Notes: generated by a model not told the origin, from the letters alone. A DNA stretch of 64,000 nucleotides from Streptomyces venezuelae ATCC 10712 (GCF_008639165.1 NZ_CP029197.1:3968001-4032000); one strand, 5' to 3'. Counted from the stretch's first letter, positions 18,947 to 28,580 are shown. Translations and numbers: made by a program.

Positions 18947-21214
18947 TCAGCGTCCCAGGCGTCCGCGCACCATCCCGACCAGGGTGTTCAGCTCCGCGAT
19001 CCGCATGCGCTTGGCCGCGACGAAGAAGACACCGAGGAGCACCGCTCCGCCGACGAGCAGGGCGACGAGCGAGCCCAACGCGCCCTCGCCGAGCAGCTTC
19101 AGCAGGCCGAAGCCGACGGCGCCGGCGACGATCGCGGCGGGCACCGAGGCCATGCAGAGACGGGCGTAGGTGCGCAGTACCTGGGTGCCGTCCAGGTCGC
19201 CTCCGAGGCGCTTGCTGAGGCGGCGCCAGGCGATGCCGACGCCGACGGCGTAGGCGAGCCCGTACGAGGCCGCCATGCCGACGACGGCCCAGCGGGCCGG
19301 CAGGACCACGTAACAGACGGCCGAGGCGGCCGCGTTGACGGCCGCGACGATGACCGTGTTGTAGAAGGGCGTCCGGGTGTCCTCGTAGGCGTAGAAGCCA
19401 CGGAGCACGACGTACTGGACGGAGTAGGGGATCAGGCCGAGGCCGAAGGCCATCAGGATGAAGCCCATGCCCTGCGCGGCCTGGATACCGCTGGATGCGT
19501 ACAGCAGGGTGCACATCGGGACGCCGAGTGCCAGGAAGGCGAAGGAGACCGGGACGATCGCGACGGCCGAGTTGCGCAGGCCCTGCGAGATGTCGTCGCG
19601 GACGGCACCGGGGTCGTCGTCGTGGGCGGCCCGGGAGATCCGCGGCAGCAGGGCGGCCATGACGGAGACCGTGATGATGGCCTGCGGCATGCCCCAGATC
19701 AGCTGGGCGTTCGAGTAGGCGAGGAAGCCGGCGCCGCTCTGGCCGGACTCCTCACCGGCCGCGGTGGCGAGCTGGGTGACGACCAGGACGCCCGCCTGGT
19801 TGGCGAGGACGAAGAGCACCGTCCACTTGGCGAGCTTGACCGTCTTGCCGAGTCCGTGGCCCTTCCAGTCGAAGCGGGGCCGGAAGCGGAAGCCCGTCTC
19901 GCGCAGGTACGGGATCATGGCCAGGGCCTGGACGACGAGTCCGAGGAGGGTGCCGATGCCGAGCAGGCGGATGCCGTCGTCCGGGATGGTCTGCACACCC
20001 ATGTGGGACTCGGCGGAGGTGCCGTAGACCCAGATGAACAGGCCGAAGGTGACGATCATGACGATGTTGTTGAGGACCGGGGTCCACATCATCGCGCCGA
20101 ACTTGCCGCGCGCGTTGAGGATCTGACCCATCACCACGTGCACGCCCATGAAGAAGATCGTGGGCAGGCAGTAGCGGGCGAAGGTCACGGCCACGCTGTT
20201 GGCGGCCGCGTCGTCGGCGATGGTGTTCGACATCAGCCGGATCAGCAGCGGCGCCGCGAAGACGGCGAGGACCACGATCGCGCCGAGCGCCACCATGACC
20301 AGGGTGAGCAGGCGGTTGGCGTAGGCCTCGCCGCCGTCCTCGTCGTTCTTCATCGAGCGGACGAGCTGCGGGACGAAGACCGAGTTGAGGCCGCCGCCGA
20401 CGGTGAGGATGTAGATCATCGTCGGCAGGGTGTAGGCGATGGTGAAGGTGTCACCCAGCAGGGCGGCCCCCAGCGCGCCGGTGATGACGAGGCTGCGGAC
20501 GAAGCCGGTGAGCCGGGAGACCAGGGTGCCGGCGGCCATCACCGCGCTCGACTTCAGCAGTCCGGACGCACGGCCGGTCTTCTTGGGGGCGGGGGCGGGC
20601 ATGGGGTCCGGCTCCGGAGCGGGCGGGGGGACCTGGCCGGGCGTCTGCTGGTCCCGGTAGAGGTGCGCGAAGGCGTCCGTCTCGGGCTCCTCCTCGCCGG
20701 CCCGGGTCACCAGGTCGTCGACGCCGGTGAACTGGACCGTGCGCGGGTCGTCGCCGTACGGCAGGTGGCGTGAGGGGCCGTCGGGCTCCGGCGCGGGGGT
20801 CTGCGCCCACACCCGGGGGTCGGGGGCGTGCGGGGGCGCGGCCGGCTGCTGGTAGAGCGGCTGCGGCTCCTGATAGGTGCCGGGCGGGGGCGGCGGGTGC
20901 GCGGCGCGGTCGTAGAGCGCCTCGGTCACGGGGTCCTGCGCGGACAGGTCCTGCGCCCGGTAGGGATCGTGGGCGAAGGCGTCCTGGACGTAGGGGTCCT
21001 GGGCGTACGGGTTCTGCGTGGCGGCGTCCTGGGCGTACGGGTCCTGTGCGTAGGGGGCCTGCGCGTAGGGCGCGTGCCCCTGCGGGCCGGGAGCGCCCTG
21101 CTGCGGGGGCGGCACCGGCGGGTAGCCGGTGCCGGGGGGTGCCGCGGGCGTCCCACCGGACGGCTCGGTGCCACCCGCGCCCTGGCCGCGGTCACCGTCG
21201 TACGGCGCGTTCAT
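18947..21214 (-). CDS. murJ: Lipid II flippase MurJ
   Basis: 755 aa MOP-superfamily flippase that moves lipid II across the membrane for peptidoglycan synthesis. The multi-span core starts near residue 215 (SSAVMAAGTLVSRLTGFVRS) and fills the rest of the protein, consistent with 14 segments. The N-terminal 215 residues are hydrophilic and rich in Pro, Gln, Tyr and Ala, with imperfect repeats of the type YAQDP between about 50 and 95. The ATG has GAGGTGGGG upstream. It lies 45 bp after the DUF6049 gene, suggesting one operon with the pseudokinase. Confidence 0.93.
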   Translation of the reverse strand: MNAPYDGDRGQGAGGTEPSGGTPAAPPGTGYPPVPPPQQGAPGPQGHAPYAQAPYAQDPYAQDAATQNPYAQDPYVQDAFAHDPYRAQDLSAQDPVTEALYDRAAHPPPPPGTYQEPQPLYQQPAAPPHAPDPRVWAQTPAPEPDGPSRHLPYGDDPRTVQFTGVDDLVTRAGEEEPETDAFAHLYRDQQTPGQVPPPAPEPDPMPAPAPKKTGRASGLLKSSAVMAAGTLVSRLTGFVRSLVITGALGAALLGDTFTIAYTLPTMIYILTVGGGLNSVFVPQLVRSMKNDEDGGEAYANRLLTLVMVALGAIVVLAVFAAPLLIRLMSNTIADDAAANSVAVTFARYCLPTIFFMGVHVVMGQILNARGKFGAMMWTPVLNNIVMIVTFGLFIWVYGTSAESHMGVQTIPDDGIRLLGIGTLLGLVVQALAMIPYLRETGFRFRPRFDWKGHGLGKTVKLAKWTVLFVLANQAGVLVVTQLATAAGEESGQSGAGFLAYSNAQLIWGMPQAIITVSVMAALLPRISRAAHDDDPGAVRDDISQGLRNSAVAIVPVSFAFLALGVPMCTLLYASSGIQAAQGMGFILMAFGLGLIPYSVQYVVLRGFYAYEDTRTPFYNTVIVAAVNAAASAVCYVVLPARWAVVGMAASYGLAYAVGVGIAWRRLSKRLGGDLDGTQVLRTYARLCMASVPAAIVAGAVGFGLLKLLGEGALGSLVALLVGGAVLLGVFFVAAKRMRIAELNTLVGMVRGRLGR

Positions 21215-21259
21215 GGTTACCCCACCTCATCGTCCCCGGCCGACCGGCCACGACATCGC

Positions 21260-23629
21260 TCAACGGTCCACTTTCTCACCCGGGCCCGACGGGTCGCCGC
21301 TTTCGGACCCGGTGTCCGGTGTCGGGTCACTCGGCTGCACGGGTTCCGGCCCCTCGGTGTCCTCCGAGGGGGCCTCCGCGTGAGCCTCGGCCTCCGCCGT
21401 CTCCGCGTCCGTCTCCTCCGCCTCGCCGTCGGCCTCGGCGGCCTCCGCCTCGGCGTTCCGCGCGGCCACCCGCTTGCGCTGGCTGTACATCCGTACACCG
21501 GCCAGGACGAGCAGCAGGACGCCGCCCGCGATGACGAGCATCACCGTGGCGGTGATCTCGGAGACCTTCACGTTGAAGGTCATCGGCTCCCCGTACGGCG
21601 TGCCGTCCTCGGTGTAGAGCTGGGCCGTCATCGGCACCTGGCCGTTGACGTTGGCGGAGGCGGTGAACTTCACGGACTGGCTGTGACCGCCGTTGATCTT
21701 CACGGGCAGCTCGGCGACGCCGTCGCCGTTCAGCTTCAACCGGTTCTTGTTGCCGGAGGTGAGCCGCAGCACGAGGTGCACGTCCTGCAGCAGCTTGTTC
21801 TGGACGGTCACGGGGATCGTCGCGCTGCGCCCGGAGAGCGTGAGATCCGACTTGTCGACCAGCTGCACGCCTTCGGTGAGGGTCTGCAGGTAGTCCAGGA
21901 CGTTGATCCGGTAGAGCGCGGCGGCTCTTGCCTGGCCCCGCCACGAGGTCGACATCTCGCGGCTGATCGCGTTGCCGAAGGGGGTCACGACCCGGTCCTG
22001 GATGGTCAGGATGACCTTGAAGTCGTCCAGCTCGTCCCGGGTGGTCTTCATGTCGCGGAACGCCTGGACCGGCAGCTCGGTGTCGCGGAGCTTCTTCGGG
22101 TACCGGGAGCCGGCGGGCACCGCCGTGGAGGCGTCCGGGTCCGGCTTGGCCGTGGCGGCCGCCAGGAGGTCGCTCGGCTGGCTCCAGCGCTTGCCGGAGA
22201 GCCCGCGCAGGGCGGTCGCCATGGACTGCGCCTGGGCGACGCTCGGCACCCGCTGGGGGGCGACGACGACGCTGCGCTGGTCCTCCGGCTGCTCCAGGGT
22301 GATCGCGAGGGACTGGGAGAGGAATTCCTGGACCGCGAGCGTGGAGGTCTCCGCGCGGACCATGTCCCCCTCGAAGGCCGTGGACAGGAGTGCGTCGCTC
22401 ACCACGGCCGTGGTGCTGCCGTCGCCGAAGGGCCGGGCCGCCGTCGGGGTGTACGAGAGGTCGTCGCGGACGCTGTCGCTGCGGGCGATCACCTTGTCGG
22501 CGCCGGCGGAGGTCGCCACCGCCAGGATGGAGGGGTCGACCGCCCCGTCGGCGGGCCAGGCGAAGTCCGTGGAGGGCTGGACGTGCAACACCGTCTCGAC
22601 CGTCGTCCCGGCGAGGGCGGTGGCCGACTGGAGGTGTCCCAGCGAGCCGGGCACGTCCTTGCCGCGGTGGGCGAGGGAGGCGATGTCGGGGTCAGCGAAG
22701 GGCAGGGCGACGACCTTGCGGCCCTGCACCGCCTTCTCCAGCGAGTCCAGCCATCGCTGGGCGACGGCCTGGTTCTTGCCGGGGACGTGCAGGGCGCCCT
22801 CCTTGACCCGGTAGCCGTTGGCCATGGCGTCGACGGAGGCCAGCAGGTCCGGGTCGACCACCCAGGTGACCGGGAGGTCCTTGCCCAGGGAGACGAGCTG
22901 GTCGAGGCGCCCACCGGGCTTCAGCTCGGTCGCCAGGTCGTCGTCCTCGAAGACGGGGGTCTGCTGGTCGTCGGTGGCCGTCTCCGCGGAGACGTGGGCC
23001 GAGGAGATCAGCGGCCAGAGGTAGGTGAGCTGGGTCTTCTTCTCGGTGGCCTCGGGCTGGTACGGCACGAAGGTCCGTTCGATGCCGAGCACCCGGTCGT
23101 CGCGGCGGTCCGGGGTGTGTCCGGTGAGGGAGACACCGAGCTGGTAGACGCCCGCCGCGTCGAGTCCGAGTTCGGAGACCGGCACGGAGACGGAGAACTC
23201 CGCGCTGAGACCGGCGCCCAGTCGGGGGATCTTGACCGTGGGAGCGTCCTCGAGGACGGGCGGGTCGCTGTCGCTGCGGTAGCCGGTCCGGCCCGAGACC
23301 TGCTCGATCTCGCTCCGGCTCGTCATCCGGGGGCCGACGCGCAGTCCCACGGTGGCATCGGTCACGGTCTGCTTGCCGTGATTGGTGACCGTCCCGGTGA
23401 CGGTGACCGTGTCCCCCTCGACGGGCGCACTCGGCGCCAGCGTGTCGAGCGACACATCGACGGTCCTCGAACCGGTGCCGTCCTCGGCGGCGGACGCCGA
23501 GGAGGTGACGGCCGGAGCCTGGAGCAGGCCGGCGAGAAGCGGCGCCCCGAAGGCGACGGTGATCGTGCGCCGCAGCCACCGGCGGGCAGGTGAGGGACCG
23601 GTTCCCTGGATGTCTGCCGCCTCGGCCAC
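21260..23629 (-). CDS. Secreted, membrane-anchored DUF6049 protein
   Basis: 789 aa. It has a signal peptide with twin Arg in WLRRTITVAFGAPLLAG and likely cleavage after SASA near residue 47. A large extracellular region follows, then one C-terminal membrane segment (about 690-715, VMLVIAGGVLLLVLAGV) and a Glu/Ala-rich cytoplasmic tail. No enzyme motif is visible. The family sits upstream of murJ throughout actinobacteria (like mycobacterial Rv3909), which suggests an envelope role. The GTG at 23629 is chosen for the GAGGACGGG upstream and the match of VAEAAD to family starts; 23701 and 23725 are less likely. Confidence 0.82.
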   Translation of the reverse strand: MAEAADIQGTGPSPARRWLRRTITVAFGAPLLAGLLQAPAVTSSASAAEDGTGSRTVDVSLDTLAPSAPVEGDTVTVTGTVTNHGKQTVTDATVGLRVGPRMTSRSEIEQVSGRTGYRSDSDPPVLEDAPTVKIPRLGAGLSAEFSVSVPVSELGLDAAGVYQLGVSLTGHTPDRRDDRVLGIERTFVPYQPEATEKKTQLTYLWPLISSAHVSAETATDDQQTPVFEDDDLATELKPGGRLDQLVSLGKDLPVTWVVDPDLLASVDAMANGYRVKEGALHVPGKNQAVAQRWLDSLEKAVQGRKVVALPFADPDIASLAHRGKDVPGSLGHLQSATALAGTTVETVLHVQPSTDFAWPADGAVDPSILAVATSAGADKVIARSDSVRDDLSYTPTAARPFGDGSTTAVVSDALLSTAFEGDMVRAETSTLAVQEFLSQSLAITLEQPEDQRSVVVAPQRVPSVAQAQSMATALRGLSGKRWSQPSDLLAAATAKPDPDASTAVPAGSRYPKKLRDTELPVQAFRDMKTTRDELDDFKVILTIQDRVVTPFGNAISREMSTSWRGQARAAALYRINVLDYLQTLTEGVQLVDKSDLTLSGRSATIPVTVQNKLLQDVHLVLRLTSGNKNRLKLNGDGVAELPVKINGGHSQSVKFTASANVNGQVPMTAQLYTEDGTPYGEPMTFNVKVSEITATVMLVIAGGVLLLVLAGVRMYSQRKRVAARNAEAEAAEADGEAEETDAETAEAEAHAEAPSEDTEGPEPVQPSDPTPDTGSESGDPSGPGEKVDR

Positions 23630-23843
23630 GCGTTCGCCCGTCCTCGTCGTTGTCGGTGGTGCCAGTGGTGTAGGTGGTTCCCGGTTGCTGTGTCCAGGCA
23701 TGGTAACGAGGCACGCCGGGGGCAAGTGCCGGGGACTGCTCCAGGCGATCTCCGGCCGGCCGTGGACGTCGGGGGCCCCGGGCGCCCGGCCCGGGCGGAA
23801 ACGAGGACGTCACGGCGAGCCGGGGCACGTACCCTTTTCTGTT

Positions 23844-25310
23844 GTGCCGAACGCCAACGAAGACACCCCGACTGCACTGAGCCAGGTGCAACGCCGCGCG
23901 GTCAGTGAACTGCTGCGTGTGTCCCCTGTCGCCGACGACCTCGCCCGCCGTTTCCAGGAGGCCGGGTTCAGCCTCGCGCTGGTCGGCGGCTCGGTACGCG
24001 ACGCGCTGCTCGGCCGGCTCGGCAACGACCTGGACTTCACCACCGACGCCCGTCCCGAGGACGTACTGAAGATCGTCCGTCCGTGGGCCGACTCGGTGTG
24101 GGAGGTCGGCATCGCCTTCGGGACCGTCGGCTGCCAGAAGCAGGGGCGCGTCGGTGACGCTGACCAGAGCTTCCAGATCGAGGTCACCACGTACCGCTCG
24201 GAGGCGTACGACCGGACCTCCCGCAAGCCTGAGGTCTCCTACGGCGACTCCATCGACCAGGATCTCGTCCGGCGTGACTTCACCGTCAACGCCATGGCCG
24301 TGGCTCTGCCGGAGAAGGAGTTCATCGACCCGTACGGCGGTCTTGAGGACCTCGCCGCCCGGGTGCTGCGTACGCCCGGTACGCCCGAGGAGTCCTTCTC
24401 CGACGACCCGCTGCGCATGATGCGGGCCGCGCGCTTCGCCGCGCAGCTGGACTTCGAGGTCGCCCCCGAGGTCGTCACGGCGATGAAGGAGATGTCCGGC
24501 CGGATCGAGATCGTCTCCGCCGAGCGCGTCCGTGAGGAGCTCAACAAGCTGCTGCTCTCGGCCCACCCGCGCAAGGGCCTCGGGCTCCTCGTGGACACGG
24601 GCCTCGCCGAGCACGTGCTCCCCGAGCTGCCCGCGCTGCGCCTGGAGAGCGATGAGCACCACCGCCACAAGGACGTCTACGAGCACTCCCTGACCGTGCT
24701 CGACCAGGCCATCGACCTGGAGGAGGACGGCCCCGATCTGGTGCTGCGCCTCGCCGCCCTGCTCCATGACATCGGCAAGCCGCGGACCCGTCGCTTCGAG
24801 AAGGACGGCCGGGTCTCCTTCCACCACCACGAGGTGGTGGGCGCGAAGATGACGAAGAAGCGCATGACCGCGCTGAAGTACTCCAACGAGATGATCAAGG
24901 ACGTCTCGCGGCTCGTGGAGCTCCATCTGCGCTTCCACGGCTACGGGACCGGCGAGTGGACCGACTCGGCCGTGCGCCGTTACGTCCGCGACGCCGGGCC
25001 GATGCTCTCGCGTCTGCACAAGCTGACCCGCTCGGACTGCACCACGCGCAACAAGCGCAAGGCGAGTGCGCTCTCCCGCGCCTACGACGGCCTGGAGGAC
25101 CGCATCGCTCAGCTCCAGGAGCAGGAGGAGCTGGACGCGATCCGTCCCGACCTCGACGGCAATCAGATCCAGGAGATCCTCGGCATCGGCCCCGGTCCGG
25201 CCATCGGCCAGGCGTACAAGTTCCTGCTGGAGCTCCGGCTGGAGAACGGTCCCATGGAGCACGACCAGGCCGTCTCCGCGCTGAAGGAGTGGTGGGCCGC
25301 GCAGGGCTGA
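23844..25310 (+). CDS. pcnA: CCA tRNA nucleotidyltransferase
   Basis: 488 aa. The nucleotidyltransferase core GGSVRDALLGRLGNDLDFTT (about residues 51-70) carries the catalytic DxD. The NTP-binding RRDF and ERVREELNKLL motifs follow, and an HD domain (LAALLHDIGKPRTRRF) occupies the C-terminal half. It adds or repairs the CCA end of tRNAs. The GTG at 23844 lacks a Shine-Dalgarno sequence, and a TACCCT element lies about 14 bp upstream, so the mRNA may be nearly leaderless. The neighbour upstream is divergent. Whether it is a CCA-adding enzyme or a poly(A) polymerase cannot be decided from sequence alone; the former is usual for this locus. Confidence 0.9.
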   Translation: MPNANEDTPTALSQVQRRAVSELLRVSPVADDLARRFQEAGFSLALVGGSVRDALLGRLGNDLDFTTDARPEDVLKIVRPWADSVWEVGIAFGTVGCQKQGRVGDADQSFQIEVTTYRSEAYDRTSRKPEVSYGDSIDQDLVRRDFTVNAMAVALPEKEFIDPYGGLEDLAARVLRTPGTPEESFSDDPLRMMRAARFAAQLDFEVAPEVVTAMKEMSGRIEIVSAERVREELNKLLLSAHPRKGLGLLVDTGLAEHVLPELPALRLESDEHHRHKDVYEHSLTVLDQAIDLEEDGPDLVLRLAALLHDIGKPRTRRFEKDGRVSFHHHEVVGAKMTKKRMTALKYSNEMIKDVSRLVELHLRFHGYGTGEWTDSAVRRYVRDAGPMLSRLHKLTRSDCTTRNKRKASALSRAYDGLEDRIAQLQEQEELDAIRPDLDGNQIQEILGIGPGPAIGQAYKFLLELRLENGPMEHDQAVSALKEWWAAQG

Positions 25311-25321
25311 ACCGACCACGT

Positions 25322-25363
25322 CCGGGTTCCGCGATGTTTCACGTGAAACATCGCGGAACCCGG
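25322..25363. repeat. 42-bp perfect palindrome containing parS site 6
   Basis: Centre GTTTCACGTGAAAC is at 25336-25349. The flanks CCGGGTTCCGCGAT and ATCGCGGAACCCGG extend the perfect symmetry to 21-bp arms without a loop. It lies 12 bp past the pcnA stop, so an RNA copy would form a strong hairpin. Confidence 0.93.
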
Positions 25364-25368
25364 GCCCT

Positions 25369-25406
25369 CCGAGGGGTGATGTTTCACGTGAAACATCACC
25401 CCTCGG
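25369..25406. repeat. 38-bp perfect palindrome containing parS site 7
   Basis: Centre GTTTCACGTGAAAC is at 25381-25394, with flanks CCGAGGGGTGAT and ATCACCCCTCGG. The right arm includes the last codons and the stop of the convergent MFS gene (stop at 25396-25398). Hairpin formation would mark the end of both transcripts. Confidence 0.93.
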
Positions 25407-26655
25407 TGCGTTCCCCTCGCAGGGCCAGCGCGATCACCGCGTAGATCACGGCCACGAGCACGACCAGGAGCGGGGACCGCCCGTCGGGCGGCAGCATCAG
25501 CGCCGCCACTCCGGCGGCGGCCACGAAGGCGACGTTGAACAGCACGTCGTACAGCGCGAAGACCCGCCCTCGGTAGGCATCGTCCACGGACGTCTGCACC
25601 ACGGTGTCCGTCGCGATCTTCGACCCCTGGGTGATGAGCCCGAGAACGAAGGCGGCGACGAGGAAGGGGGCGGGGGCGAAGGTCAGGCCGAGTGTCGGTT
25701 CGAGCACGGCGGCCGCCGCGGCGCACACCGTCATCCATCCGAAGGGACCGAGCCGTCCCACAGCCCAGGGGGAGATCACGGCCGCCGCGAAGAATCCCGC
25801 GCCGGAGGCGGCGACGGCGAGCCCGAGGAGCCCGAGTCCCTCGGATTCCGTGGAGCTCCACGCATAGCGGCAGAGCATGAGCACGGTGACGAACAGGGCG
25901 CCGTAACAGAAGCGCATGAGGCCCACCGCAGCGAGGGCGCGGGCGGCCCGCCGTCGCTCGGCGAGGTGGCGCAGTCCCGCGATCAGGCCTCGGACCGTCG
26001 AGGCGAGTGTGGAGGCGAGCCGCTGCGGCACGAGGCCGGGATCGGGCCCGAGGAGCTCCCGGGACATACGCAGCGAGGCGAGGCCGGCGCAGAGATAGAG
26101 GAGGGCGCCGAAGGCGACCACGGCCGCGTTGGACTTGTCGGCCAGCAGCTGGATGCCGAACGCGAGACCGCCTCCCACGGTCGCGGCGAGGGTGCCGGCG
26201 GTGGGGGAGAGCGAGTTGGCCACCACGAGCCGTTCGGCGTCGACGACACGTGGGAGCGAGGCCGAGAGACCCGCGAGGACGAAGCGGTTGACGGCCGTGA
26301 CGGAGAGCGCGGAGGCGTAGAAGAGCCACTCGGGGACGGCCGCGAGGATGAGCAGGGCGGTCCCGCCGGCGAGCAGGGCGCGCAGGAGGTTGCCGTACAG
26401 GAAGACCTGCCGTCGCTGCCAGCGGTCCAGAAGGACACCGGCGAACGGGCCGACGAGGGAGTACGGGAGCAGGAGGACCGCCATCGCGGAGGCGATCGCG
26501 GCGGGGGAGGTCTGTTTCTCGGGGGAGAAGACGACGTACGTGGCGAGGGCCACCTGGTAGACGCCGTCGGCGCACTGCGAGAGCAGCCGAACGGCGAGCA
26601 GGCGGCGGAAGTTCGTCAGGCGCAGGAGTACGCGCAGATCACGTACGACGGACAT
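25396..26655 (-). CDS. MFS transporter
   Basis: 419 aa integral membrane protein with about 12 hydrophobic segments. The first loop motif is VGPFAGVLLDRWQRRQV (about 71-87), the classic MFS G-x-x-x-D-R-x-x-R signature, so it is a proton-driven carrier of the drug-efflux type. The ATG at 26655 is preferred by comparison with the usual N-terminus SVVRDLRVLLRL; a GTG at 26670 is possible, and neither has a good ribosome site. The substrate is unknown. It is convergent with pcnA. Confidence 0.85.
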   Translation of the reverse strand: MSVVRDLRVLLRLTNFRRLLAVRLLSQCADGVYQVALATYVVFSPEKQTSPAAIASAMAVLLLPYSLVGPFAGVLLDRWQRRQVFLYGNLLRALLAGGTALLILAAVPEWLFYASALSVTAVNRFVLAGLSASLPRVVDAERLVVANSLSPTAGTLAATVGGGLAFGIQLLADKSNAAVVAFGALLYLCAGLASLRMSRELLGPDPGLVPQRLASTLASTVRGLIAGLRHLAERRRAARALAAVGLMRFCYGALFVTVLMLCRYAWSSTESEGLGLLGLAVAASGAGFFAAAVISPWAVGRLGPFGWMTVCAAAAAVLEPTLGLTFAPAPFLVAAFVLGLITQGSKIATDTVVQTSVDDAYRGRVFALYDVLFNVAFVAAAGVAALMLPPDGRSPLLVVLVAVIYAVIALALRGERTEG

Positions 26656-26676
26656 GGCAGCAAGACTCACATACGA

Positions 26677-26710
26677 AGAGGGCCCCCGGGCGGTGGCTCG
26701 GGGACCCTCT
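26677..26710. terminator. Terminator between ino1 and the MFS gene
   Basis: A 15-bp stem with one mismatch and one wobble (AGAGGGCCCCCGGGC / GCTCGGGGACCCTCT), loop GGTG, lies just past the ino1 stop on the minus strand. Confidence 0.7.
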
Positions 26711-26730
26711 ATCGACTGGGGTGCGGCGCT

Positions 26731-27813
26731 TTAGCGCTCGACCTCGCCCTTGATGAACTTCTCGACGTTGGCCAGGGCCTCGTCGTCGAAGTACTGAACC
26801 GGCGGCGACTTCATGAAGTAGCTCGACGCGGAGAGGATCGGGCCGCCGATGCCGCGGTCCTTGGCGATCTTCGCGGCGCGCAGGGCGTCGATGATGACAC
26901 CCGCGGAGTTCGGGGAGTCCCACACCTCGAGCTTGTACTCGAGGTTCAGCGGGACGTCGCCGAAGGCGCGGCCCTCAAGGCGCACGTACGCCCACTTGCG
27001 GTCGTCCAGCCAGGCCACGTAGTCCGAGGGACCGATGTGGACGTTCTTCTCGCCCAGCTCGCGGTCGGGGATCTGCGAGGTGACGGCCTGCGTCTTGGAG
27101 ATCTTCTTGGACTCGAGGCGGTCGCGCTCGAGCATGTTCTTGAAGTCCATGTTGCCGCCGACGTTGAGCTGCATGGTGCGCTCAAGACGGACACCGCGGT
27201 CCTCGAACAGCTTCGCCATCACGCGGTGCGTGATCGTGGCGCCGACCTGCGACTTGATGTCGTCGCCGACGATCGGGACGCCCGCCTCGGTGAACTTGTC
27301 GGCCCACTCCTTGGTGCCGGCGATGAAGACCGGAAGGGCGTTGACGAAGGCGACCTTGGCGTCGATGGCGCACTGGGCGTAGAACTTCGCGGCGTCCTCG
27401 GAACCCACGGGCAGGTAGCAGACGAGAACGTCGACCTGGCGGTCCTTGAGGATCTGGACGACGTCGACCGGCTCCTCGGCGGACTCCTCGATGGTCAGGC
27501 GGTAGTACTTGCCGAGACCGTCGAGCGTGTGACCGCGCTGGACCGTGACGCCCTTGTTCGGGACGTCGCAGATCTTGATGGTGTTGTTCTCGCTGGCGCC
27601 GATGGCGTCCGAGAGGTCGAGGCCGACCTTCTTCGCGTCGACGTCGAAGGCGGCGACGAACTCGACGTCACCGACGTGGTAGTCGCCGAACTGGACGTGC
27701 ATCAGGCCGGGCACCTTGGCCGCCGGGTCGGCGTCCTTGTAGTACTCGACGCCCTGGACCAGCGAGGCGGCGCAGTTGCCCACGCCGACGATGGCTACGC
27801 GAACCGAACCCAT
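26731..27813 (-). CDS. ino1: Inositol-3-phosphate synthase
   Basis: 360 aa NAD-dependent enzyme converting glucose 6-phosphate to L-myo-inositol 1-phosphate, the precursor of mycothiol and phosphatidylinositol in actinobacteria. The Rossmann motif [13 protein letters not shown] (residues 9-21) and the signature region [16 protein letters not shown] followed by LNVGGNMDF are present. The length is typical of the short actinobacterial type. The ATG has GGGAGCAACCGGA upstream. It lies 48 bp downstream of the padR gene, on the same strand. Confidence 0.92.
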   Translation of the reverse strand: MGSVRVAIVGVGNCAASLVQGVEYYKDADPAAKVPGLMHVQFGDYHVGDVEFVAAFDVDAKKVGLDLSDAIGASENNTIKICDVPNKGVTVQRGHTLDGLGKYYRLTIEESAEEPVDVVQILKDRQVDVLVCYLPVGSEDAAKFYAQCAIDAKVAFVNALPVFIAGTKEWADKFTEAGVPIVGDDIKSQVGATITHRVMAKLFEDRGVRLERTMQLNVGGNMDFKNMLERDRLESKKISKTQAVTSQIPDRELGEKNVHIGPSDYVAWLDDRKWAYVRLEGRAFGDVPLNLEYKLEVWDSPNSAGVIIDALRAAKIAKDRGIGGPILSASSYFMKSPPVQYFDDEALANVEKFIKGEVER

Positions 27814-27861
27814 TCCGGTTGCTCCCTGTGTGATCGTGGAAGCCCTGCTGTGCGCAGGGTT

Positions 27862-28542
27862 TCACTTGGCGGTGTCGTCGGACGGATCCGGCCGGGTACT
27901 GCCCCCGTGCCGGGGCAGGCCGCCCGTTTCTCCAGAATCGTTGTCGTGCAGAGCGGGGGCGTCGGAGCCGGATCGCTGATCCCGCCCTGCCCGCTCGCTC
28001 TCGATGAGCTCGTTCAGCCAGCGCACTTCGCGCTCCACGGACTCCATACCGTGGCGCTGCAGCTCAAGCGTGTAGTCGTCGAGGCGCTCGCGTGTCCGGG
28101 CCAAGGAGGCGCGCATCTTCTCCAGGCGCTCCTCCAGCCGGCTGCGGCGCCCTTCGAGGACGCGCATCCGCACCTCGCGCTCGGTCTGCCCGAAGAAGGC
28201 GAACCGTGCGGCGAAGTGCTCGTCCTCCCAGGCGTCCGGGCCGGTGTGCGAGAGGAGTTCCTCGAAGTGGTCCTTCCCCGCGGACGTCAACCGGTAGACG
28301 ATCTTGGCTCGGCGTCCTGCGAGTGAAGCGGCGAGGGCCTCCTCGGGAGCGCTGCCCGGTTCCTCGATCAACCAGCCGTTGGCGACCAGCGTCTTGAGGC
28401 AGGGATACAGCGTTCCGTAGCTGAAGGCCCGGAAGACGCCCAGCGAGGTGTTGAGGCGCTTCCGCAGCTCGTACCCGTGCATCGGGGCCTCGCGCAGCAG
28501 GCCGAGGACGGCGAACTCGAGGATGCCGGAGCGTCTGCTCAT
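27862..28542 (-). CDS. PadR family transcriptional regulator
   Basis: 226 aa. The winged-helix domain is at the N-terminus (LEFAVLGLLREAPMHGYELRKRL, then FSYGTLYPCLKTLVANGWL). It is followed by a long C-terminal helix (about 120-190, many Arg/Glu/Leu) used for dimerisation, and a disordered tail. The ATG at 28542 has GGAGGAGGCGA upstream. A perfect 31-bp palindrome 39 bp upstream is the probable autoregulatory operator. As the first gene before ino1 it may control inositol synthesis. Confidence 0.9.
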   Translation of the reverse strand: MSRRSGILEFAVLGLLREAPMHGYELRKRLNTSLGVFRAFSYGTLYPCLKTLVANGWLIEEPGSAPEEALAASLAGRRAKIVYRLTSAGKDHFEELLSHTGPDAWEDEHFAARFAFFGQTEREVRMRVLEGRRSRLEERLEKMRASLARTRERLDDYTLELQRHGMESVEREVRWLNELIESERAGRDQRSGSDAPALHDNDSGETGGLPRHGGSTRPDPSDDTAK

Positions 28543-28580
28543 GTCGTCGCCTCCTCCTCCGCTTCGGGGGTCCTTATGCC

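Noticed and set aside
22692..25319. 875-codon frame opposite pcnA and overlapping the DUF6049 gene
   Set aside because: It crosses two well supported genes and shows only shadow composition.
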